Positions 44,120 to 51,207 of a stretch of DNA of 64,000 nt are shown here, in pieces. Every line of letters begins with the position of its first letter. The first letter of the stretch is position 1. Position numbers and translations under genes: made by a program. The notes under the pieces are model-generated. The model ran no database searches. It was not told where the DNA came from and saw only the letters and a list, made by a program, of their open reading frames with translations. Source of the DNA: Roseivirga misakiensis (lineage in GTDB: Bacteria > Bacteroidota > Bacteroidia > Cytophagales > Cyclobacteriaceae); assembly GCF_001747105.1 (NCBI RefSeq), contig NZ_MDGQ01000003.1, positions 1,116,001 to 1,180,000 of the forward strand. Reading direction: 5' to 3'.

Positions 44120-44481
44120 ATCTACTTGGTAACATTATTTGGATCGTGTTTGGGGGTTGGATGATTGCCCTCGAATATATTATTGGTGGCATTGCTTTAT
44201 GCATGACTATAGTGGGCATACCGTTTGGCATACAGTGTTTTAAATTGGCCATATTGGGGTTTGCACCTTTCGGCCAGCGCATTGAGCCGGGTAGAAGTTT
44301 AAGTGGCTGTTTGTCCTTACCCTTGAATATAATCTGGTTGATATTTGGTGGTTTTTGGGTGTTTGTCACTCACCTGATTTGGGGAATTCTTTTCTCGATA
44401 ACTATCATAGGTATCCCTTTTGGCGCCCAACACTTTAAGCTAGCTGGCTTGGCTTTCGCTCCTTTTGGGAGGGGGGTTTAG
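44116..44481 (+). CDS. YccF-domain inner membrane protein
   Basis: A 121-residue membrane protein made of two YccF repeats. Each contains the sequence IVGIPFGIQCFKLA or IIGIPFGAQHFKLA followed by APFG, with LGNIIWIVFGGW or LNIIWLIFGGFW before it. Four or so helices are predicted. Function of the family is unknown. It overlaps the preceding gene by four bases and ends two bases from the convergent XRE gene. Confidence 0.88.
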   Translation: MNLLGNIIWIVFGGWMIALEYIIGGIALCMTIVGIPFGIQCFKLAILGFAPFGQRIEPGRSLSGCLSLPLNIIWLIFGGFWVFVTHLIWGILFSITIIGIPFGAQHFKLAGLAFAPFGRGV

Positions 44482-44482
44482 G

Positions 44483-44692
44483 TTATAGTTTTCTTCCCAC
44501 CAACAACTCACGAATATCTACGTCAAGGGCTTCAGCGATATCTGATAGCATTTCAATTCGCGGCTGCATTTCATTGGTACACCACTTAGAAACAGTGGTT
44601 TTATTCACATCGAGCTTTTCTGCTAGCCAAAGATTGGTACGCTCGGTTTCAGCCAATACGGCCTTAATCCGGTTAAGTTTTTTACGTGACAT
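44483..44692 (-). CDS. Small XRE-family helix-turn-helix regulator
   Basis: A 69-residue DNA-binding protein; the ATG at 44692 (MSRKKLNRIKAVL) is preferred over one 27 bases upstream. The HTH_3 fold spans about residues 5-62, with the recognition region WLAEKLDVNKTTVSKWCTN and the family tail MLSDIAEALDVDIRELL. It is a single domain, like Cro-type or antitoxin-type regulators. No toxin partner is evident. Two direct repeats upstream could be its operator. Confidence 0.85.
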   Translation of the reverse strand: MSRKKLNRIKAVLAETERTNLWLAEKLDVNKTTVSKWCTNEMQPRIEMLSDIAEALDVDIRELLVGRKL

Positions 44693-45146
44693 TAGAGCTT
44701 GTTTACTCCAAATTATCAAATTCTAAACATCTATTAAGACTGCATTATTTGCTTTTAACGCACTTATTTTTCCCTTTAAGTATTTTAAGTTTGCTTTTAA
44801 CTATTATTTCAAATACATTAGAACAACATTAAAGATGTTTAACGCAACTATAACTTTACCATATTATCGACTATTAGATATTTTATTCTTGTCACAGGGA
44901 ATAAAATTTAGTGAATCATCAACTGATGATATATACGAAACTAGCCTTTCTTCTTAATAGAGCTTGTACCCATTCATAAACGATGAATCGTGTTTCCACA
45001 CTTGGGTTGAAGAATGCAAAGATCGTGTGTACGTGTTTGGCGGGATCCAAACCGTTGATGTGTTTTGTGTTATAGGTGAAACGAGGTTAGTAGGGTTCTT
45101 TTGTGCACCCACAAGATAATTTTACTACCTCATCGCCTATACAACA
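44693..45146. other. Intergenic region without recognised gene
   Basis: Between the XRE start and the fadE-side terminator there is no ORF of gene quality. Besides the two direct repeats, it holds a 40-codon plus-strand frame at 44835-44957 (ATG to TAA) of doubtful meaning and a stretch at about 44960-45120 that looks less AT-rich than the surroundings, where a short dyad (ATTCAT/ATGAAT near 44974) is seen. A small RNA or a gene relic is possible. Confidence 0.4.
44748..44801. promoter_or_regulatory. Two direct repeats upstream of the XRE gene, candidate operator
   Basis: The 12-mer TTTGCTTTTAAC occurs at 44748-44759 and at 44790-44801, 42 bases apart (four helical turns), which places repeats on the same DNA face. 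They begin 56 bases upstream of the XRE start. A phased repeat pair next to a small HTH gene suggests autoregulation; binding is not shown. Confidence 0.35.
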
Positions 45147-45186
45147 AAGAAAAAAGCGAACCCCTATTCGGAGTTCGCTTTTTGTT
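45147..45186 (-). terminator. Intrinsic terminator of the beta-oxidation operon (bidirectional)
   Basis: GCGAAC (45156-45161) pairs with GTTCGC (45173-45178), with two further G-C pairs inside, flanked by A5 on the left and T5 on the right. On the minus strand it lies about 40 bases after the acyl-CoA dehydrogenase stop. Confidence 0.85.
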
Positions 45187-45224
45187 TAGAGAGCTGATTT
45201 CGTCAGCTTTTCTTGTAACTGTAC

Positions 45225-47030
45225 TTAGGCAAAGAAGTAAGGAAATTTTCCTTCTTTAATCATCGTATCAGCCACTTGTCTTCTTAATTCTTTGGTGTTC
45301 ACCAAATCCATTTTCGTGAAGCGTTTTAAGCCCATTAACATAACTTTCTGCTCATCACCTTTGGTAAATGAGGCTATCGCTTCTTTAGCAGCGGCATTTA
45401 TTCTATCCACCGCCTTGGTCATGTAAATTTGAGTCATGGCAATGTAGTCGGCACAGGCTTCTTCACCTCTTAGACTAATAAGCTTCTCTGTTCTGAGCAT
45501 AGCGGATTCAACTGCATATATCTCGATTAAGATATCAGCTAGGTTCATCATTACTTCTTGCTCGTCCTCGATTTTGTCTTGTAAAGCCATGGCTGCTTTA
45601 CCACCAACCATAAGGAATACTTTTTTCAGGTTTTTCAATACTTCTTTTTCAGCATTGAATAAAACCGATTTATCTATAGTAGAGAATGTAGGTACCGCGG
45701 TTAGTTCTTTAGAAACAGCCATAGCTGGTTCGAACATATCAAGTTCACCTTTCATTGCTCTTTTTAAGATCATACCGATCATGAGCATTCGGTTAATCTC
45801 ATTAGTGCCTTCATATATACGGGCGATACGCGCATCTCTATAAGCTCTTTCCATTGGCGCATCTGCTGAGTAACCCATTCCACCGTACACCTGAACTCCT
45901 TGGTCGACCACGTAATCCAGCACTTCCGAGCTATGAATCTTACCGATCGCACATTCGATCGCAAATTGCTCAACTCCTTTAAGTTTTGCTTGAGCGTCGT
46001 CCATACCTGAAGCAACCAAGTCATTGATTTTGTCTTCGATATTTTGCCCAGCTCTGTAATCCAATGATTCGGTCACATAAACCTGAGTTGCCATTTCAGC
46101 CAGTTTGTGCTTTATAGCGCCAAAGCTTGAAATTGAAACGTCGAACTGCTTGCGCTCGTTGGCATATTGAGTGGCTTGAGAAATTACCGTTCTACATCCA
46201 CCAAGAACTCCTGCACCAAGCTTAATTCTACCTATGTTCAGAATATTCACGGCGATCTTAAAACCGTTTTGCCTTTCCGAAAGCATATTCTCAACTGGAA
46301 CTTCCGTATCATTGAAAAATACTTGACGAGTAGAAGAGCCTTTGATACCTAACTTCTTTTCTTCATCGTTCATGGTAATGCCGTTGAAGCTTTTCTCCAC
46401 TATAAACGCTGTCAGGTTTTTGTCATCTTCAATTTTTGCGAACACTATAAATAGGTCTGCAAAACCAGCATTAGAAATCCACATTTTCTGACCTGTGATC
46501 TTATAATGTGAACCATCTTCTGATAAGACTGCTTTGGTTTTGCCCGAGTTGGCATCTGAACCTGCATCTGGCTCTGTTAGGCAGTAACATGCGGCCCATT
46601 CTCCCATGGCCAATTTTGGTAGGTATTTCTGCTTCTGCTCTTCGTTTCCATAGTAGAGGATCGGTAGTGTACCAATTCCAGTATGGGCCCCATAAGTAGT
46701 GGAGAAAGATCCAGCTGCTCCGATAATATCAGCGATCAACATACTCGTGTTGAAGCTCATACCCAAACCACCATAGTTTTCTGGAACAGAAATTCCTAAA
46801 AGACCAAGCTCACCTGCTTTTTTGAAAATGTTGGGAACCAAATCTGGCTCTTTCATAGAATCAATTCGATCGGCATTTGGATGAATCTCAGTATCTATGA
46901 AGTCTTGACACGCTTGTGCCATCATTTTTTGTTCTTCACTAAACTCTTCTGGAATGAAGACTTCTTGGGCACTTGTTTCTCTCACGAGAAATTCGCCTCC
47001 TTTAATTGACTGTTTTGTTTCTGTAGACAT
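45225..47030 (-). CDS. Acyl-CoA dehydrogenase (long form with C-terminal extension)
   Basis: A 601-residue flavoprotein catalysing the first step of beta-oxidation. Family signatures are CYCLTEPDAGSDANSG (near residue 155) and the C-terminal Arg/Glu region RIARIYEGTNEINRMLM near 410. About 170 extra residues beyond the standard 380-residue fold resemble the helical C-terminal extension of VLCAD-type enzymes, which favours long chains. Last gene of the MarR-headed operon, 46 bases after the thiolase gene. Confidence 0.93.
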   Translation of the reverse strand: MSTETKQSIKGGEFLVRETSAQEVFIPEEFSEEQKMMAQACQDFIDTEIHPNADRIDSMKEPDLVPNIFKKAGELGLLGISVPENYGGLGMSFNTSMLIADIIGAAGSFSTTYGAHTGIGTLPILYYGNEEQKQKYLPKLAMGEWAACYCLTEPDAGSDANSGKTKAVLSEDGSHYKITGQKMWISNAGFADLFIVFAKIEDDKNLTAFIVEKSFNGITMNDEEKKLGIKGSSTRQVFFNDTEVPVENMLSERQNGFKIAVNILNIGRIKLGAGVLGGCRTVISQATQYANERKQFDVSISSFGAIKHKLAEMATQVYVTESLDYRAGQNIEDKINDLVASGMDDAQAKLKGVEQFAIECAIGKIHSSEVLDYVVDQGVQVYGGMGYSADAPMERAYRDARIARIYEGTNEINRMLMIGMILKRAMKGELDMFEPAMAVSKELTAVPTFSTIDKSVLFNAEKEVLKNLKKVFLMVGGKAAMALQDKIEDEQEVMMNLADILIEIYAVESAMLRTEKLISLRGEEACADYIAMTQIYMTKAVDRINAAAKEAIASFTKGDEQKVMLMGLKRFTKMDLVNTKELRRQVADTMIKEGKFPYFFA

Positions 47031-47076
47031 GTGTTTCTAATTTTTTAATGCGCCCTTTCAACTTTTAAGCTTGGTT

Positions 47077-48255
47077 TTACTTAAGGAATTCGTAAATACC
47101 TGCTACCCCTTGGCCTCCACCGACACAAGCGGTTACCATACCATATTTGGCGTTTTCTCTTCTTCTCATTTCATTGAAAAGCTGGACTGACAATTTGGAA
47201 CCTGAGCATCCTAGTGGATGACCTAGCGCGATCGCACCACCATTTACATTTAAGATTGACCTATCAAGATCTAATTCTTTAATTACAGCTAGTGACTGAG
47301 CGGCGAATGCTTCATTTAGTTCTATCAGGTCTAGATCAGACTGTTTCAAACCAGCTTGTTTCAACGCCTTCGGCACTGCTTCTACTGGACCTATTCCCAT
47401 AATTCTTGGGTGAACTCCTACGGCAGCGTAAGTAACCATTCGAGCAATTGGTTCTAGGTTCAATTCCTTGACCATCTTCTCTGACATGACCATTACAAAA
47501 GAGGCTCCATCAGAGACTGGCGATGAATTACCTGCCGTAACTTGACCTCCTTGTGCAAATACTGGCCTTAGCTTTCCTAAAACATCTAAGGATGTATCGC
47601 CTCTAGGTCCTTCATCTGTATCGACTGTATATGATTTTTCAACGATTTTACCATCAGGACCAACCACTTTGTCTGTCACTTTAATCGGCACAATTTCGTC
47701 TTTGAATTTACCTTCTGCTTGTGCAGCAACTGCTTTCAAATGAGAATCTAGTGCAAACTGATCGGCTTCTTCTCTATTGATGTCAAACTCTTTTGCAACT
47801 TGTTCCGCCGTTAAGCCCATGCTTAGATAGTAATCACTATGTTCCGTGGCCAACTTGTAATTTAAGGCTGTTTTATAGCCCATTACAGGCACCATAGACA
47901 TAGACTCGGTACCTCCAGCAATAATGCAATCGGCTGTTCCAGCATGTACTCTGGCAGAGGCTAAAGCGATGGCTTCTAAGCCCGAACCACAATATCTGTT
48001 TACTGTAACCCCTGGTACTTCGATCGGTAAGGATAGTAGTGAAATCATTCGAGCCATTTGCATCCCTTGCTCGGCCTCTGGTACTGCATTACCTACAATA
48101 AGGTCATCTACTCTTTTTGCATCGAAACTCGGTACTTGGTTGACTAAGTGCTTAATTACGTCAGCAGCCATATCATCCGGGCGAACTGTTTTTAAAACAC
48201 TTCTTTTGCCTCGGCCTACTGCTGTTCTATATCCTGCTACTATATATGCGTCCAT
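47077..48255 (-). CDS. fadA: Acetyl-CoA acyltransferase (thiolase) of beta-oxidation
   Basis: A 392-residue thiolase that releases acetyl-CoA in the last step of each beta-oxidation cycle. The nucleophile is Cys89 in NRYCGSGLEA, and the C-terminal active-site motifs are GGAIALGHPLGCSG and ACVGGGQG. It lies between the dehydrogenase/hydratase and acyl-CoA dehydrogenase genes, which favours degradative FadA over biosynthetic AtoB. Confidence 0.93.
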   Translation of the reverse strand: MDAYIVAGYRTAVGRGKRSVLKTVRPDDMAADVIKHLVNQVPSFDAKRVDDLIVGNAVPEAEQGMQMARMISLLSLPIEVPGVTVNRYCGSGLEAIALASARVHAGTADCIIAGGTESMSMVPVMGYKTALNYKLATEHSDYYLSMGLTAEQVAKEFDINREEADQFALDSHLKAVAAQAEGKFKDEIVPIKVTDKVVGPDGKIVEKSYTVDTDEGPRGDTSLDVLGKLRPVFAQGGQVTAGNSSPVSDGASFVMVMSEKMVKELNLEPIARMVTYAAVGVHPRIMGIGPVEAVPKALKQAGLKQSDLDLIELNEAFAAQSLAVIKELDLDRSILNVNGGAIALGHPLGCSGSKLSVQLFNEMRRRENAKYGMVTACVGGGQGVAGIYEFLK

Positions 48256-48286
48256 TTTTGGGTTGTTATTTTTTGAATGAAAATGA

Positions 48287-50671
48287 TTAATTACGAAGCG
48301 GTTTCCCTTTGAAAAGAATGCTATGAATTCTTTCCAGCGTCTTAGGTTCTGCCGTTAATTCGACAAACATTTGTCGTTCTAAATCCAGTAAATACTGTTC
48401 CGATACTTCTTGTGGGAAAGTCAAATCTCCACCGCACATTATCCACCCTAATTTGCGTGCAATTTTAGCGTCATGTTCTGAAATATAGTTTCCTAAAAGC
48501 ATGCCGTTGATTCCTGCCTCAAATAGCGCCAAGCCAGTTCTTCCTTGAACTTTGATGTTCTTTCTTTCTACCGGTTGAGTATAACCAGCCTCATAAAGCT
48601 CAAGTACTTTAGCCTTAGCGTCTGTCAGCAGCCTTTTCCTATTCAGCGTTATACCATCTTGAGGTCTAAGAATATGCATGCCTCTCGCTTCCTCTGCTGA
48701 AGTAGCCACTTTAGCTGTTGCGATATTCATAAATGCTTCTTGTAGACGGTTCAACTCTGGATCGCCTCCCTCGATTGAGTCTGCCACTCTCATAGTCAAT
48801 TCTTTGGTGCCGCCACCTCCTGGGATCAAGCCAACTCCAACCTCTACTAACCCAATATATGTTTCTGCGTGTGCCTGAATGGCATCGCAATGCAGCGATA
48901 ATTCGCATCCTCCTCCTAGGGCCAGGCCAGCTGGGGCTGACACCACCGGAATCGAAGAGAACTTCGCCCTTTTCATCGTATTTTGGAATTGCGCTACCAT
49001 CAAGTTCACTTCATCGAACTCTTGATCTCCAGCAAACATGAAGAGCATGGCTAAGTTGGCGCCTGCCGAGAAGTTTTCTCCTTCATTTCCAATGACCAAA
49101 CCTTTGTAATCTTTCTCGGCCATTGAAATTGCAGTCTCAATTCCCTCAATCACTTCCTGACCGATCGCGTTCATTTTTGTGTGGAATTCCAAGCAAAGTA
49201 CACCATCTCCAATATCAAAAATGGAGGCTCCTGGGTTACCCCATACCTTATTCGTTTCTCTAATATTCTCAAGAATTACAAGGTCTTCTGTGCCAGGTAT
49301 AGTCTTGTATGATTTAGAAGGGATGTCGTAGTATTTTTTAATCCCTGACTCAATCTTATAGAATGATTCATGACCAGCGGCTAACATCTCATATACCCAC
49401 TCGGCTGGTTTCAGGTGCATACTTTCCATCTGCTCTACCACCGATCGAACCCCAAGTAAATCCCAAGTATCGAAAGGGCCCATTTGCCATGCAAAGCCTG
49501 CGCAAACTGCTTGATCTATCCTAAAAAGTTCATCTGAAATTTCTGGTATACGATAGGTCACATATTTAAATGTGTCATAGAAAGTCTTTCTGTAGAATTC
49601 ACCTGCCTTATCGTCAAAGTTGACCAGCATTTTAATTCTAGCCTTAAGGCTTTCTTCATCTTTAACAGCTTCTAAAGCTTTAAACCTTGCCTTAGTTCTA
49701 TCACCATATTCGAAAGTCTTGAGGTCTAATTCCTGTATAACCCTTTTACCATTCGCGTCCTTTGATTTTTTGAAGTATCCCTGGCCAGATTTATCTCCAA
49801 ACCAGCCTTTTTCATGAACTTCTTTTACAATTTTCGGTAAAACAAAGGCCTCTTTCGACTCATCATTCGGTAAACCTGCGTAAAGGTTATTTGCCACATT
49901 AACAGTTGTATCAAGACCTACTACATCCATTGTTCTGAAAGTTGCAGATTTAGCTCTACCGATAATTGGGCCAGTCATCCTATCTACTTCACCGACCGTC
50001 AGCTCCATATCCTCAATGGTATGCATTGCCGACATAATCGCATAGATTCCAATTCTGTTGGCGATAAAGGCTGGGGTATCTTTACACAATACAGTTTCCT
50101 TACCAAGGTACAGGTCACCGTAATGCATTAAATAATCAATGATCTCTGGGTCTGTTTTAGGGCCTGGTATAATTTCTAAAAGCCTTAGGTATCTTGGTGG
50201 ATTAAAGAAGTGTGTTCCGCAAAAGTGTTTTTGGAAATCTTCACTTCTACCTTCTGACATTAGGTTCATCGGAATCCCCGAGGTATTCGATGTAATAAGT
50301 GTTCCAGGCTTTCGGTACTTTTCTACCTGATCAAAAATGATCTTCTTGATGTCAAGCCTTTCTACAACAACTTCAATGATCCAGTCAACATTCGCAATCT
50401 TTGACATATCATCCTCGAAATTTCCAGTAGTAATCAGCTTGGAGACTGACTTGTCGTAAACTGGGGAGGGCTTAGACTTTAATGCAAAGGTGAGCGCATC
50501 ATTTACAATTTGATTTCTGGATGCCGGTTTATTCTTGTTATATTCTGTTAAGTCTCTTGGGACAATATCCAAAAGCAAAACTTCTACACCAATATTGGCA
50601 AAATGACAGGCAATTCTGGAACCCATTACTCCAGAACCCAATACTGCTACTTTTTTTATACTTCGACTCAT
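48287..50671 (-). CDS. 3-hydroxyacyl-CoA dehydrogenase / enoyl-CoA hydratase fusion
   Basis: A 794-residue bifunctional beta-oxidation enzyme. The N-terminal NAD domain has GSGVMGSRIACHFANIG (GSGVMG at 12-17), followed by the dehydrogenase C-terminal domain with the TPAFIANRIG segment. The enoyl-CoA hydratase (crotonase) domain is at the C-terminal side (about 500-690), with NEGENFSAGANLAML and ALGGGCELSLHCD. This order is the reverse of E. coli FadB and is a type I know from Bacteroidota and other groups. It acts with the following thiolase as a functional pair. Confidence 0.92.
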   Translation of the reverse strand: MSRSIKKVAVLGSGVMGSRIACHFANIGVEVLLLDIVPRDLTEYNKNKPASRNQIVNDALTFALKSKPSPVYDKSVSKLITTGNFEDDMSKIANVDWIIEVVVERLDIKKIIFDQVEKYRKPGTLITSNTSGIPMNLMSEGRSEDFQKHFCGTHFFNPPRYLRLLEIIPGPKTDPEIIDYLMHYGDLYLGKETVLCKDTPAFIANRIGIYAIMSAMHTIEDMELTVGEVDRMTGPIIGRAKSATFRTMDVVGLDTTVNVANNLYAGLPNDESKEAFVLPKIVKEVHEKGWFGDKSGQGYFKKSKDANGKRVIQELDLKTFEYGDRTKARFKALEAVKDEESLKARIKMLVNFDDKAGEFYRKTFYDTFKYVTYRIPEISDELFRIDQAVCAGFAWQMGPFDTWDLLGVRSVVEQMESMHLKPAEWVYEMLAAGHESFYKIESGIKKYYDIPSKSYKTIPGTEDLVILENIRETNKVWGNPGASIFDIGDGVLCLEFHTKMNAIGQEVIEGIETAISMAEKDYKGLVIGNEGENFSAGANLAMLFMFAGDQEFDEVNLMVAQFQNTMKRAKFSSIPVVSAPAGLALGGGCELSLHCDAIQAHAETYIGLVEVGVGLIPGGGGTKELTMRVADSIEGGDPELNRLQEAFMNIATAKVATSAEEARGMHILRPQDGITLNRKRLLTDAKAKVLELYEAGYTQPVERKNIKVQGRTGLALFEAGINGMLLGNYISEHDAKIARKLGWIMCGGDLTFPQEVSEQYLLDLERQMFVELTAEPKTLERIHSILFKGKPLRN

Positions 50672-50675
50672 GTGT

Positions 50676-51110
50676 TTAGAATATTGATTTAGAATCTATC
50701 AATTGATTAATCTTAGTTATTACCTCAAAGAATGTATCGAGCTTATCCGATGCAATCGATTTCCTAACAGCTTCATTAAAACGGATCACCGTTTCCCTTG
50801 AAACTCTTCTTTTTTCCTGACCTGTTTCGGTCAAGAAAATTCTCACCGACCGGCCATCGTTCGGGTCTTTTTCTCTGTAGATAAAGCCTTTTTCTTCCAT
50901 GTTTTTTAACATGCGCGTAAGACTTCGAGATTCGAGACCCATAAGAGGTGCAATCTTTGTTGCAGGTGTACCTTCAACAGGGTCAATGTTAAGGACGACA
51001 AAAGCCATGGATGTTGTACTCTCATGCTGTACAGCCTGTTGGTTATACATCCTGTAAATGGCATGCCAGCACATTTTTATTTGGTGATCTACAGTCTCTT
51101 CTCTCTTCAT
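50676..51110 (-). CDS. MarR-family transcriptional regulator of the beta-oxidation operon
   Basis: A 144-residue winged-helix regulator with the MarR layout: helix-turn-helix about 50-75 (GTPATKIAPLMGLESRSLTRMLKNMEE) and the wing DPNDGRSVRIFLTETG. It is the first gene of the operon and only four bases precede the dehydrogenase/hydratase gene. MarR proteins often respond to acyl-CoA-like or phenolic ligands, so it may derepress fatty-acid degradation; the ligand is inferred. A perfect palindrome 38 bases upstream is a good operator candidate. Confidence 0.92.
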   Translation of the reverse strand: MKREETVDHQIKMCWHAIYRMYNQQAVQHESTTSMAFVVLNIDPVEGTPATKIAPLMGLESRSLTRMLKNMEEKGFIYREKDPNDGRSVRIFLTETGQEKRRVSRETVIRFNEAVRKSIASDKLDTFFEVITKINQLIDSKSIF

Positions 51111-51147
51111 AAGGCTTTGAGGTCTTACGAATTTAGAAAAAATTTGT

Positions 51148-51159
51148 TATGCATGCATA
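51148..51159. promoter_or_regulatory. Palindromic operator candidate for the MarR regulator
   Basis: TATGCATGCATA is a perfect 12-bp palindrome in the promoter region, 38 bases upstream of the MarR start. MarR dimers bind palindromes of similar size in their own promoters. Binding is inferred. Confidence 0.45.
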
Positions 51160-51170
51160 CTATTTTCTCT

Positions 51171-51200
51171 AAAAAAAGAGCCTAGCATAAAATAGGCTCT
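51171..51200 (-). terminator. Intrinsic terminator after the SLBB polysaccharide-export gene
   Basis: On the minus strand an 8-bp stem, AGAGCCTA with TAGGCTCT (51177-51184 and 51193-51200), is followed by a T-run (complement of 51171-51177). It lies 8 bases after the stop codon at 51208. Confidence 0.88.
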
Positions 51201-51207
51201 AACTAAA

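Noticed and set aside
44835-44957. A 40-codon frame in the gap next to the XRE gene
   Set aside because: Too short, no recognisable family or strong ribosome-binding site, and AT-rich DNA yields such frames by chance; not listed as a gene.
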